From an uncultured Bacillota bacterium (lineage in GTDB: Bacteria > Bacillota > Clostridia > Lachnospirales > Lachnospiraceae), in contig CAJKMA010000016.1 in assembly GCA_905200905.1 (NCBI GenBank), forward strand, positions 1 to 49,214: 49,214 nt of DNA. The letters are read 5' to 3'. Positions 1-8,614 of the stretch are shown piece after piece. A program made the translations under genes and the position numbers. Under the pieces are notes generated by a model. The model saw nothing but the letters and a program-made list of their open reading frames with translations, made no database searches and was not told the origin of the DNA. Every line of letters starts with the position of its first letter. The first letter of the stretch is position 1.

Positions 1-1346
1 TTCTGGCACAGGCTATGGTTCATGAAGGAATGAAAAACCTTGCAGCAGGTGCAAATCCGATTATCCTGAGAAAAGGAATGAAAAAAGCTACTGAGACAGC
101 AGTAGAAGCAATCAAGAACATGAGCTCCAATATTGAAAGCAAAGATCAGATTGCAAGAGTTGCAGCTATTTCTGCTGGGGATGATGAAGTGGGCGAAATG
201 GTTTCTGAAGCTATGGAAAAAGTAAGCAAAGACGGTGTTATTACTATCGAAGAATCCAAAACAATGAAAACAGAACTGGATTTAGTAGAAGGTATGCAGT
301 TTGACCGCGGCTATATTTCTGCTTACATGGCAACTGATATGGATAAAATGGAAGCTGTTTTAGACGATCCATATATCCTGATTACAGATAAGAAAATCTC
401 TAATATTCAGGATATCCTTCCTGTTCTGGAACAGATTGTAAAAACAGGTGCAAAACTTCTTATTATTGCAGAGGATATTGAAGGTGAAGCACTTACTACT
501 CTGATTGTAAACAAATTAAGAGGAACCTTCTCTGTATGCGCTGTAAAAGCTCCTGGATATGGTGACAGAAGAAAAGAAATGCTGAAAGATATTGCTGTTC
601 TTACAAATGGTACCGTGATTTCCGATGAACTTGGTCTGGAATTAAAAGATACTACTATGGAACAGTTAGGTCGTGCAAAATCTGTAAAAGTTCAGAAAGA
701 ATCTACTGTAATTGTAGACGGACTTGGAAATAAAGAAGAAATTGCAGCAAGAGTTGCTCAGATTAAACATCAGATTGCTGAAACAACATCAGAATTTGAT
801 AAAGAAAAATTACAGGAAAGACTTGCAAAACTTGCTGGTGGTGTTGCAGTTATCCGTGTTGGTGCTGCAACAGAAACAGAAATGAAAGAAGCGAAACTTC
901 GTATGGAGGATGCTTTAAATGCTACAAGAGCAGCTGTAGAAGAAGGTATTATTGCAGGTGGCGGTTCTGCATATATTCATGCTTCTAAGGAAGTTGCAAA
1001 AGTGGTAGAAACTTTGGAAGGCGATGCTAAAACAGGCGCAAAAGTAGTATTAAAAGCACTGGAAGCTCCTTTGTTCCACATTGCAGCTAATGCAGGTCTG
1101 GAAGGTTCTGTTATCATCAACAAAGTAAGAGAGAGCGAAGTAGGAACAGGATTTGATGCTCTGCATGAAGAATATGTAGACATGGTGAAAAAAGGTATCC
1201 TGGATCCAGCTAAGGTTACAAGAAGCGCACTGCAGAATGCAACAAGTGTTGCAGGTACACTTCTTACAACAGAAGCAGTTGTTTCTAATATTAAAGAAGA
1301 AACTCCTGCAATGCCAGCAGGCGCTCCTGGAATGGGTATGATGTAA
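1..1346 (+). CDS. groL: Chaperonin GroEL, 3' part (5' end outside window)
   Basis: This is the 60 kDa chaperonin subunit, which forms the double-ring ATP-driven folding chamber in the cytoplasm. The open frame runs from base 3 without a start, so the N-terminal part of the gene lies upstream of the window. The first codons read LAQAMVHEGMKNLAAGANP, the usual GroEL block before the apical domain. Further on come the apical domain, the equatorial EEGIIAGGGSAY segment (family GIVPGGG) that contributes to the ATP site, and a C-terminal end in GMGMM, the flexible Gly-Met tail typical of GroEL. A hairpin terminator follows directly, so this ends a transcription unit, most likely groES-groL. Nothing looks damaged. 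Confidence 0.98.
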   Translation, partial: LAQAMVHEGMKNLAAGANPIILRKGMKKATETAVEAIKNMSSNIESKDQIARVAAISAGDDEVGEMVSEAMEKVSKDGVITIEESKTMKTELDLVEGMQFDRGYISAYMATDMDKMEAVLDDPYILITDKKISNIQDILPVLEQIVKTGAKLLIIAEDIEGEALTTLIVNKLRGTFSVCAVKAPGYGDRRKEMLKDIAVLTNGTVISDELGLELKDTTMEQLGRAKSVKVQKESTVIVDGLGNKEEIAARVAQIKHQIAETTSEFDKEKLQERLAKLAGGVAVIRVGAATETEMKEAKLRMEDALNATRAAVEEGIIAGGGSAYIHASKEVAKVVETLEGDAKTGAKVVLKALEAPLFHIAANAGLEGSVIINKVRESEVGTGFDALHEEYVDMVKKGILDPAKVTRSALQNATSVAGTLLTTEAVVSNIKEETPAMPAGAPGMGMM

Positions 1347-1370
1347 ATCAGACATGAAAAAATAAAATAA

Positions 1371-1412
1371 GGGGAAGGGCTGTTACACACTAAACAGCCC
1401 CTCCTCTTTTCT
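1371..1412 (+). terminator. Rho-independent terminator of groL
   Basis: The arms GGGCTGTT and AACAGCCCC form a stem around an eight-base loop and are followed by CTCCTCTTTTC. It lies 25 bases after the groL stop. Confidence 0.7.
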
Positions 1413-1480
1413 TGCAACTTGGATTTTTTTGTGTTACACTAATGAACAGAATATACGAAGGCTAATAGGAGGAACAGAAG

Positions 1481-1984
1481 ATGAATGACTCGTATTCAGA
1501 ATTGCTGGTGAAAAAAAAGCAGACTGCAAAAGATCTCATCATTAAATTTTTGTTGATTGGATTGATTGCAGCAACCGCATTTCTTGGGCTGATAGGGGTT
1601 ATATTTGCCTGGATTGCGACTTTAATCTTAGGAGTTGCAGCATATTTCATCTTGCCAAATTTAGATTTGGAATATGAATATGTGTATGTAAACGGAGAGC
1701 TGGACATTGACAAAATTATGGCAAAATCCAAGAGAAAACGTTTAAAAAGCTTTGACCTGGCAAAATTGGAGATTATGGCGCCGGTAAATTCTCATAGAAT
1801 GGATTACCAAAATCATAATACCAATTTAAAGGTTCTGGACTATTCTTCCGGAGAAAAGGATCATAAGATTTATGCTATGATTATTCCGGATGAAAAAGAT
1901 GTGTACAAGGTGCTTATTGAACCAGACAGAGAGTTATTGGAAAATATTAAAAAAAGCTGCCCGCGTAAAGTCTTTGAAGATTGA
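1481..1984 (+). CDS. Small membrane protein, DUF6106-like
   Basis: This 167-residue protein has no function known to me. The N-terminal third has a charged stretch (about residues 10-20) followed by two closely packed hydrophobic segments, about 22-40 and 42-58. The remaining ~110 residues are soluble and charged, with no cysteine pair or catalytic motif that I recognise. The opening MNDSYSELLVKKKQ and the two-helix plus cytoplasmic-tail layout resemble a small uncharacterised Lachnospiraceae family that I recall as DUF6106; the name is from memory and needs a profile search. The ribosome site AGGAGGAACAGAAG precedes the ATG. The gene stands between groL and guaB, and the guaB -35 box overlaps its stop codon. 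Confidence 0.75.
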   Translation: MNDSYSELLVKKKQTAKDLIIKFLLIGLIAATAFLGLIGVIFAWIATLILGVAAYFILPNLDLEYEYVYVNGELDIDKIMAKSKRKRLKSFDLAKLEIMAPVNSHRMDYQNHNTNLKVLDYSSGEKDHKIYAMIIPDEKDVYKVLIEPDRELLENIKKSCPRKVFED

Positions 1985-2009
1985 CAGGATTCAGGTAATT
2001 TGATATATT
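1981..2009 (+). promoter_or_regulatory. Sigma-A promoter for guaB
   Basis: TTGACA (1981-1986), 17 bases, then TATATT (2004-2009). The -35 box shares bases with the TGA stop of the preceding gene. Transcription would start near 2016, leaving a leader of about 30 bases before guaB. Confidence 0.75.
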
Positions 2010-2044
2010 ACTGTACTATAAACAAAAGCGAAGGGAGAACTACA

Positions 2045-3499
2045 ATGGGTAAGATTATTGGTGAAGGCATTACTTTTGATGATGTGCTGTTAGTTCCAGC
2101 TTATTCAGAAGTAATACCGAATCAGGTTGAACTGTCAACCTGGCTGACAAAAAAAGTGAAATTAAACATTCCTATGATGAGCGCAGGTATGGATACGGTT
2201 ACAGAACACCGTATGGCTATTGCTATGGCGAGACAGGGTGGTATTGGTATCATCCACAAAAACATGACCATAGAAGAACAGGCAGAAGAAGTAGACAAAG
2301 TAAAACGTTCAGAAAACGGAGTTATCACAGACCCATTTTATTTATCACCGGAACATACACTGGCAGATGCCAATGATCTTATGGCAAAGTTCCGTATTTC
2401 AGGAGTTCCTATTACAGAAGGTAGAAAACTGGTGGGTATCATTACCAACCGTGACCTGAAGTTTGAAGAGGATTTTTCTAAAAAAATTAAAGAATGTATG
2501 ACTTCTGAGGGGTTGGTAACAGCCAAGGAAGGTGTAACCTTAGAAGAAGCAAAGAAAATTTTGGCAAATTCCAGAAAAGAGAAATTGCCTATTGTAGATG
2601 ATGAGTTTAATTTAAAAGGCTTGATTACCATTAAGGATATTGAAAAACAGATTAAATATCCACTGTCTGCCAAAGATGCCCAGGGAAGACTTCTTTGTGG
2701 TGCGGCTGTTGGTATTACTGCAAATGTTATGGCCAGAGTAGATGCCTTGGTAAATGCTAGAGTAGATGTAATTGTTGTAGACTCCGCGCATGGACATTCT
2801 GCAAATATTCTGAAAGCAGTAAGAGAAATCAAGGCGAAATATCCAGAGTTACAATTAATTGCTGGAAACGTTGCTACTGCAGAAGCAACTAGAGCTTTGA
2901 TTGAGGCTGGTGTAGATGCTGTAAAAGTTGGTATTGGTCCTGGATCTATTTGTACTACACGTGTCGTTGCAGGTATTGGTGTTCCACAGATTACTGCTGT
3001 TATGGATTGTTATGAAGCAGCAAAAGAATATGGTATTCCGATTATCGCTGATGGTGGTATCAAATACTCAGGAGATATGACAAAGGCAATTGCTGCAGGT
3101 GCGAATGTATGTATGATGGGAAGTATTTTCGCAGGATGTGACGAGAGCCCGGGAGAATTTGAGTTATATCAGGGAAGAAAATATAAGGTTTACAGAGGCA
3201 TGGGCTCTATTTCAGCTATGGAAAATGGAAGCAAGGATCGTTATTTCCAGCAGGATGCCAAGAAGCTGGTTCCAGAAGGAGTAGAAGGTCGTGTGGCATA
3301 CAAAGGTCACGTGGAAGATACGGTATTCCAGTTAATCGGAGGTCTTCGTTCCGGTATGGGTTACTGCGGTGCCAAAGATATTGAAACATTGAAAGAAACT
3401 GGCAGATTTGTAAAGATTTCTGCCGCTTCTTTGAAAGAATCCCATCCTCATGATATTCATATCACGAAGGAAGCTCCAAACTACAGTATTGACGAATAA
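2045..3499 (+). CDS. guaB: Inosine-5'-monophosphate dehydrogenase
   Basis: IMP dehydrogenase oxidises IMP to XMP with NAD, the committed step of guanine nucleotide synthesis. The 484-residue protein has the usual layout: an N-terminal barrel part with the GEGITFDDVLL opening, a pair of CBS domains inserted at about residues 95-205, then the rest of the barrel. The catalytic loop GPGSICTTR carries the active-site cysteine, and GGIKYSGD and MMGSIFAGCDESPGE are the phosphate and flap regions of the family. An in-frame upstream codon at 2000 exists, but ATG 2045 has the ribosome site GAAGGGAGAAC and matches the family N-terminus, so it is used here. It is a single-gene unit with its own promoter and a terminator after it. 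Confidence 0.97.
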   Translation: MGKIIGEGITFDDVLLVPAYSEVIPNQVELSTWLTKKVKLNIPMMSAGMDTVTEHRMAIAMARQGGIGIIHKNMTIEEQAEEVDKVKRSENGVITDPFYLSPEHTLADANDLMAKFRISGVPITEGRKLVGIITNRDLKFEEDFSKKIKECMTSEGLVTAKEGVTLEEAKKILANSRKEKLPIVDDEFNLKGLITIKDIEKQIKYPLSAKDAQGRLLCGAAVGITANVMARVDALVNARVDVIVVDSAHGHSANILKAVREIKAKYPELQLIAGNVATAEATRALIEAGVDAVKVGIGPGSICTTRVVAGIGVPQITAVMDCYEAAKEYGIPIIADGGIKYSGDMTKAIAAGANVCMMGSIFAGCDESPGEFELYQGRKYKVYRGMGSISAMENGSKDRYFQQDAKKLVPEGVEGRVAYKGHVEDTVFQLIGGLRSGMGYCGAKDIETLKETGRFVKISAASLKESHPHDIHITKEAPNYSIDE

Positions 3500-3510
3500 G
3501 TAAGGATGTG

Positions 3511-3553
3511 GGGTGTCGCATGAAATAAGAATCATTGCGGCACCCTGTTTTTG
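3511..3553 (+). terminator. Rho-independent terminator of guaB
   Basis: GGGTGTCGCA and TGCGGCACCC pair across a 15-base loop, followed by TGTTTTTG. Confidence 0.85.
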
Positions 3554-3597
3554 TTTTATAGGAAACATGTTCCGGTTTATGGCAGAAAGGACAAAAG

Positions 3598-4338
3598 ATG
3601 AGAAGAAAAGACAGATACGAGGAAGATTCTGACTTTGAAAAAAGAAAAGAGCGCAGGAGAAAGTTGCGGAGACGAAGACGAAGGCGTCATGTTATGATGT
3701 TTATTTTGGCAGTTCTTACTGTTTTAGCAGGTTTTTTTGTGGTAAACAAAATCAAGGGGAGTCTAGAGGAAAAACGTCTGTTAAAGGAGCGCAATGATTC
3801 TTTTGTGGGAGCACCGCCGTTTGAGGTGGAACTTTTGGATGTGAATGAATATTCCAGACCTGGGACGCCTTTAAAGGAAATCAAGGGAGTTGTAGTACAC
3901 TATACAGCAAATCCTGGAACAACAGCTAAGAATAATCGGGATTATTTCCAAGGGCTGAAGGACAGCCATGAAACAAAAGTAAGCAGTCATTTTGTAGTAG
4001 GATATGAAGGTGAAATTGTGCAGTGTGTACCAAGTACAGAAATCGCCTATGCCTCTAATTCCAGAAATGAAGATACCTTGTCCATTGAATGCTGTCATTT
4101 GGATGAAACAGGAGAATTTACCAATGCCACCTATATTTCTTTGGTACGTCTTACGGGATGGCTTTGTTGGCGTTTTAATCTTACAGAAGAGGATGTTATC
4201 CGCCACTACGATGTGACAGGAAAAATTTGTCCGAAATATTATGTAGATCATGCAGATGCATGGGAACAGTTCAAGGAAGATGTGAAGATACAGATTCAAA
4301 AAGTAGATGAGGAAGTCAAGGCTTCTAAGGGAGAGTGA
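3598..4338 (+). CDS. Membrane-anchored N-acetylmuramoyl-L-alanine amidase (Amidase_2)
   Basis: This is a zinc peptidoglycan amidase that cuts the bond between N-acetylmuramic acid and L-alanine. The 246-residue protein starts with a very basic cytoplasmic stretch (a run of arginines at about 21-30), then one membrane segment (about 32-50), then the Amidase_2 domain facing outside. The zinc ligands are visible as H101 in VVVHYTANPG, H203 in RHYDV and C211 in KICPKYY; the GYEGEIVQ and SIECCH strands also fit the family. The start has AGAAAGGACAAAAG upstream. The next gene begins one base after the stop, so it is probably co-transcribed with the two-component system, which suggests envelope-linked expression but does not prove a shared role. 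Confidence 0.9.
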   Translation: MRRKDRYEEDSDFEKRKERRRKLRRRRRRRHVMMFILAVLTVLAGFFVVNKIKGSLEEKRLLKERNDSFVGAPPFEVELLDVNEYSRPGTPLKEIKGVVVHYTANPGTTAKNNRDYFQGLKDSHETKVSSHFVVGYEGEIVQCVPSTEIAYASNSRNEDTLSIECCHLDETGEFTNATYISLVRLTGWLCWRFNLTEEDVIRHYDVTGKICPKYYVDHADAWEQFKEDVKIQIQKVDEEVKASKGE

Positions 4339-4339
4339 A

Positions 4340-6190
4340 ATGGATAGAAACCAGGGAAAGAAGGAGCGATCCATATTGAAATCTGCAGTATATTATGCAA
4401 AATCCCATATGTGGTGCTCTTTTGCACTGGCGATTCTGGTGTCAGTAATTTTGCTGCTGGTGATTATTATGGTGTATATGAAAAATCAATATTATACCTA
4501 CTTGGTGAATACCACCTATACAACAGAGAACGCCTTGTTGAATTCTGTGAATAAGAATATTGTTACACAGTTGGAAAATTATGTAAATGTAGGGGCTTTG
4601 TTATCTACGGATGAAGACTTGGTAGAAGATATTATGGAGTTTTTAAATGGCAGCCGAGATGTTAATAGTCGTAAACGAATTCGGAGCTCTTTGCAGACTG
4701 CTGGAAGAACGTCCAATGATATTGTGGGTCTGGCATTGGCAGATAAAAATGGGGTACTTTATCAATATGATAAAAATGAGATGGTTGGAACTGGGACACC
4801 TATTTGGGGGTTAGAAGAAGGTGAAATTATACAGGTGACTTTTAAGAATCTACAAGAAAAAAGTGTACTGGATTCCATTCCAAGATATAGTCTTATTACA
4901 AGACCAGAAATTCATCCAAACACAAAAAATAAAGGTATTATTCATATTTGTTTTCCATTAAGAGAAGGTTATAGCTATAGGGATATTCAGTATATGATGA
5001 TGATATCTTATTATAGCCAGCCTTTAAGTACACTTCTGGAACAGTTGAATGAAAATCAGGAACAGTATATTCAGGGATATATAGAAAATGAATCAGGAGA
5101 AATTTTACTCCATACAGAGGGAAGAGACTACATAGGAATGGATTCTGATGAATATAAGAAAAAAAACGAATTAACAGATCTAACAGAGAAAATTGAGGAT
5201 TATGGATGGCAACTTCATGCAGTAATAGATGAAAAAATGATTCAAAATAAGGTAGATATAGCGTATAATAAAATGATTTTCCTCTATTTTGTGGCAATTA
5301 TAGTGATTCTTTTAATTTTATTCTGGACTACGAACCGCATTCTTCATCCTGTAAGTATTATCAGCGATTCTATTTCAAGAGTGAAAAATGGAGATATGAA
5401 AGAACAGATTGCTATAAAAGGAACGAATGAAATTTGGCAGCTTGGTCAGGAATATAATGAAATGTTGCAGGCGATTTGGAAAGCAAATGAAGAGATTAAG
5501 GAACAGCATGGACAAGTTATAGAATCTATACTTATGAAGCAGAGGGCAGAAAGAGAGGCTTTGGAATCTCAGATAAATGCACATTTTATTTGTAATACGC
5601 TCAATGCAATTAATTATGAAGCGATTGATAGTGGAAATTACAAAGTCTCTATTTTGCTAAAAAAATTATCAAATATCTTAAGATATACGTTTGACCAAAA
5701 GCATCAGAATGTTTATATGTTTCAGGAAATTTCTTGGATTGAGCAATATCTTTTCTTACAAAAAGAAAGAATGGAGCAAACTTTTGAATATCAGATTGAT
5801 TTTGATTCAGATTATGCTAGCTGGCCTTGTCGCAAACTAATGCTGCAACCCTTTGTAGAGAACTCCATACTTCATGGTTTTGAAGGGATGGACAGTGGCG
5901 GCAGGATTCGCATTATCGGTCACGGATATAAGGAGTTTTTGAAAATTGTTATAGAAGATAATGGATGTGGGATGTCTAAGGAAAGAAAGGCAGTTATTCG
6001 GGAAATATTAGAAAATCCCATGATAGCAAAAGAGAGGGAAGTGGGAATAGGAATTTCTAACGTTATTACTCGTATGCGTATGTACTATGGAAATGGATTT
6101 CAGGTTTTTATGGAGAGCGATTCAGGAAGAGGAACAAGTTTTACTTTTATTTTACCAACACCTATTAGTGTAGACACAACAGAAGAATAA
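4340..6190 (+). CDS. Sensor histidine kinase, YesM/LytS-like
   Basis: The 616-residue protein is a membrane histidine kinase of the YesM type, which in Firmicutes usually senses extracytoplasmic sugars. It has a transmembrane helix at about 25-50, an extracellular sensor region, a second helix at about 315-335, a HAMP linker, then the His_kinase domain with H415 in QINAHFICNTLN. The ATPase part shows QPFVENSILHGFE (N box), IEDNGCGMS (G1) and GIGISNVITRM (G2). ATG 4340 is chosen over the in-frame 4307 because GGGAGAGTGAA lies just before it and 4307 would overlap the amidase gene. The response regulator follows after 10 bases. The nearby sugar ABC operon is the likely target. Confidence 0.93.
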   Translation: MDRNQGKKERSILKSAVYYAKSHMWCSFALAILVSVILLLVIIMVYMKNQYYTYLVNTTYTTENALLNSVNKNIVTQLENYVNVGALLSTDEDLVEDIMEFLNGSRDVNSRKRIRSSLQTAGRTSNDIVGLALADKNGVLYQYDKNEMVGTGTPIWGLEEGEIIQVTFKNLQEKSVLDSIPRYSLITRPEIHPNTKNKGIIHICFPLREGYSYRDIQYMMMISYYSQPLSTLLEQLNENQEQYIQGYIENESGEILLHTEGRDYIGMDSDEYKKKNELTDLTEKIEDYGWQLHAVIDEKMIQNKVDIAYNKMIFLYFVAIIVILLILFWTTNRILHPVSIISDSISRVKNGDMKEQIAIKGTNEIWQLGQEYNEMLQAIWKANEEIKEQHGQVIESILMKQRAEREALESQINAHFICNTLNAINYEAIDSGNYKVSILLKKLSNILRYTFDQKHQNVYMFQEISWIEQYLFLQKERMEQTFEYQIDFDSDYASWPCRKLMLQPFVENSILHGFEGMDSGGRIRIIGHGYKEFLKIVIEDNGCGMSKERKAVIREILENPMIAKEREVGIGISNVITRMRMYYGNGFQVFMESDSGRGTSFTFILPTPISVDTTEE

Positions 6191-6200
6191 AGGAGTAATC

Positions 6201-6944
6201 ATGAGAATTATAATTGCAGAAGATGAACAGCGAGCAAGAAGAGGTTTGAAAAATTTAATTACATCCATTTCAGATAAATATGAAGTGATAGCAGAAGTTT
6301 CGGATGGAAAACAGGCTTTGGAAATTATACAAATCATGAAGCCAGATATAGTGTTTACAGACCTTAGAATGCCGTATATGGATGGGATATCATTAATAAA
6401 GTCTGCACAGGCAATCAGCCTTAAAACAAAGTACGTTATAGTGAGTGCATATGAAGAATTTGAAGTGGCAAGACAGGCGATTAGCCTTGGAGTATCTGAT
6501 TATCTTGTGAAACCAATTACCTATGATGAAGTGAAAGAATTAATGGAGAGGTTAGAAAATAGCAGCAACAACCATGGGAAAAAGGCTTCTTGCAGTACGT
6601 TGAAAGAACAATATCCAGGTGTGCATCCTCTTGTAAGGAAATGTCTTGATTTTATAGAAAATGGATATGCTTGTAAAATCAGTCAAAAGGATTTAGCAGA
6701 GAATCTAGGCGTTTCACAGGAATATTTATGTTATATATTTAATAAAGATGTAGGAGAAACGTTTTCTAAATTTGTAAAAAATTATCGCATCGAAATGGCA
6801 AAGAAACTTTTATTATCTGATGGAATAAAAAAAGAAGAAGTTCCATATAGTGTTGGATTTTCAGATTCTAAATATTTTAATAAGGTTTTTCGTGAAATTG
6901 CTGGTTTAACTGTTACAGAATACCTCAAAGAAAACGAAAAATGA
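6201..6944 (+). CDS. Response regulator with AraC-type DNA-binding domain, YesN-like
   Basis: The 247-residue protein has a receiver domain (about 1-120) with the acidic pair in IIIAEDEQ, the phospho-acceptor D54 in VFTDLRMP and the KP motif in YLVKPIT. It is followed by an AraC helix-turn-helix pair (about 145-245), with ISQKDLAENLGVSQEYLCYIF as first helix pair and VGFSDSKYFNKVFREIAGL as the family signature. It is the cognate partner of the kinase 10 bases upstream and is shorter than many YesN proteins (about 370-540 residues) because it lacks the long middle region. The 19-base direct repeats at 7018-7055, upstream of the sugar-binding protein gene, are its probable binding site. Confidence 0.93.
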   Translation: MRIIIAEDEQRARRGLKNLITSISDKYEVIAEVSDGKQALEIIQIMKPDIVFTDLRMPYMDGISLIKSAQAISLKTKYVIVSAYEEFEVARQAISLGVSDYLVKPITYDEVKELMERLENSSNNHGKKASCSTLKEQYPGVHPLVRKCLDFIENGYACKISQKDLAENLGVSQEYLCYIFNKDVGETFSKFVKNYRIEMAKKLLLSDGIKKEEVPYSVGFSDSKYFNKVFREIAGLTVTEYLKENEK

Positions 6945-6952
6945 TATGGATA

Positions 6953-6999
6953 AAAGATGTGTATAGAACTGTTTTTATGAACGGTGCGCATCTTTTTTT
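6953..6999 (+). terminator. Terminator of the two-component operon
   Basis: AAAGATGTGTA and TGCGCATCTTTTTTT form a stem with G-U pairs, ending in a run of seven T. Confidence 0.75.
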
Positions 7000-7017
7000 A
7001 TTGAATATATGATAAAT

Positions 7018-7055
7018 CTTAAAAAATTACTCCAATCTTAAAAATTTACTCCAAT
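7018..7055 (+). promoter_or_regulatory. Two tandem 19-base direct repeats, putative response-regulator site
   Basis: Each unit reads CTTAAAAA(A/T)TTACTCCAAT, at 7018-7036 and 7037-7055, back to back and differing at a single base. A partial third copy (ATCTTAAAAAT) lies at 7068-7078. About two helical turns between copies is what AraC-type dimers bind. The units lie about 50-90 bases upstream of the -10 box at 7107. Confidence 0.6.
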
Positions 7056-7083
7056 ATTTTCCCCAAAATCTTAAAAATATCGG

Positions 7084-7112
7084 TTTCGTGCAAAATGACT
7101 AAAAGATATAAT
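7084..7112 (+). promoter_or_regulatory. Promoter of the sugar ABC operon
   Basis: A perfect TATAAT lies at 7107-7112. At 17 bases upstream there is only TTTCGT, a very poor -35 box. Such a promoter would need an activator, which fits the repeats just upstream. Confidence 0.55.
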
Positions 7113-7155
7113 AAAGATATCAAAAAAACGTGCAAGATTAAAGGAGGAAATTAAA

Positions 7156-8535
7156 ATGAAAAAACGTTTTCAAAAACTTGCGGCTATTTTTTTAACAGGA
7201 ATTATGACGGCAACACTTTTGGCAGGATGCGGTAATTCTGGAAATTCTGAAAAGAAAGGGGCTGAAGAAAAGGGAACAGAGGATTCCGGCGAGAATGATT
7301 CTGCAGAAACCGAAAGTAACACAGAGGCCAGTGCAGCAGATATTGGAGAACCAAATGGAGGCGCTGAAGTTACGCTGTGGCACTATTTTGAGCATGAAGC
7401 AAATGCGTTAAATAAGATGATAAAACAATATAATGAATCTCAAAGTGATATTTATATTGTACCTACTTATGTAGCCAGAGATGAATTGATGAAACAGTAT
7501 ACAATCGGAGCAGTGTCTGGAGAACTTCCGGATATTGGTATGGTAGACTCTCCAGATATGGCATCTTATATTTCTCTTGGTGTGTTTGAGGATATTTCTG
7601 AATATGTAGACGACTGGGAAGATTTAGAGCAGTTTTATCCGGGACCACTGGCTAGCTGCAAAGATGCAGAAGGGAAACTTCACGGTTTGCCAAACAATTC
7701 CAACTGTCTGGCGATAGCTTGTAATATGGATATTTTAAGAGCAGCAGGAATTGAAAATCCACCAACAACCTGGGAAGAATTTGAACAAGTATGTGAAGCA
7801 ACTACAGATGCAGCAAATGGTGTTTACGGATTTGCAATGTGTTCCATTTCAAATGAAGAAGGTACATTCCAGTATGTTCCATGGATGTACGGAGCTGGCG
7901 GAGATGTAAAAGATATTGATTCAGAAGAAAACGTGGAGGCTCTTACATTTTTAAGTGATTTAGTGAAAAATGGTTATATGAGCAAAGAAGTTGTAAACTG
8001 GGGGCAAGGAGATGCTTATAATGCTTTCCTGGCTGGCAAGGCAGCTATGTTAGAATCAGGAACCTGGCAAATTGCAACCTTGGATGGACAGGATAAAGAT
8101 AAAGTTACTTTTGAATATACATATGTTTCCATGCCTTCCAATGGTGAAAACCAAGCAACTTGCATTGGTGGTGAGAACTTTGGTGTATGTGCCGGAAGTG
8201 AATATGTAGAGGAATGTGCAGAATTTTTAAAATCTATGATGTCTGCTGAAAACAATGCAGACTGGTGTGAAATTGCAGGTAAACTTCCTGTTCGTGGGGA
8301 TGCTGTAGGGTTAAAAGATTTCTGGACTGCAGATGCAAGATATAAAGTGTTTAATGATTCTATGGAATTTGCTGTAGCAAGAGGACCTCACGAATCATGG
8401 CCTACAATTTCAGAGGCGATTTATAAAGCAGAACAGGCAGCAATTTTAGGAGAAAAAGATCCGGCAGAAGCGTTGGCAGAAGCAGCAAAAGTTATTGATC
8501 CCATTTTGGAGGAAACACCTATTGTAGAACAATAA
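7156..8535 (+). CDS. Sugar ABC transporter substrate-binding lipoprotein (family 1)
   Basis: This is an extracellular solute-binding protein that delivers an oligosaccharide to the two permeases downstream. The signal peptide ends in LLAGC with the lipidated C25. A serine/glutamate/asparagine-rich linker follows to about residue 65, then a bilobed SBP_bac_1 fold starting at GGAEVTLWHYFEHEANALNK. Blocks such as GELPDIGMVDSPDM, LPNNSNCLAIACNMDILRAA and FLAGKAAMLESGTWQIA are typical of the family. The length of 459 residues is normal. The ribosome site AAGGAGG is ideal. The cluster lacks an ATPase, as is usual for such operons, which borrow a shared MsiK/MsmX-type ATPase encoded elsewhere. Confidence 0.95.
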   Translation: MKKRFQKLAAIFLTGIMTATLLAGCGNSGNSEKKGAEEKGTEDSGENDSAETESNTEASAADIGEPNGGAEVTLWHYFEHEANALNKMIKQYNESQSDIYIVPTYVARDELMKQYTIGAVSGELPDIGMVDSPDMASYISLGVFEDISEYVDDWEDLEQFYPGPLASCKDAEGKLHGLPNNSNCLAIACNMDILRAAGIENPPTTWEEFEQVCEATTDAANGVYGFAMCSISNEEGTFQYVPWMYGAGGDVKDIDSEENVEALTFLSDLVKNGYMSKEVVNWGQGDAYNAFLAGKAAMLESGTWQIATLDGQDKDKVTFEYTYVSMPSNGENQATCIGGENFGVCAGSEYVEECAEFLKSMMSAENNADWCEIAGKLPVRGDAVGLKDFWTADARYKVFNDSMEFAVARGPHESWPTISEAIYKAEQAAILGEKDPAEALAEAAKVIDPILEETPIVEQ

Positions 8536-8555
8536 AATAGCATTGGTTATTATAT

Positions 8556-8588
8556 AAAAGGCTGCCAAAATATGCGACAGCCTTTTAT
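8556..8588 (+). terminator. Hairpin between binding-protein and permease genes
   Basis: AAAAGGCTG and CAGCCTTTT pair over a 13-base loop and end in a short T run. In sugar ABC operons such a hairpin limits read-through, so the binding protein is made in excess of the permeases. Confidence 0.65.
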
Positions 8589-8614
8589 AAGTAAAACAGA
8601 AGGGATGTGAGCAT

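Noticed and set aside
2338..2832. Long antisense open frame inside guaB
   Set aside because: It lies wholly opposite a strongly conserved enzyme, lacks a ribosome site and shows no recognisable motif; many other such shadows exist in the window.
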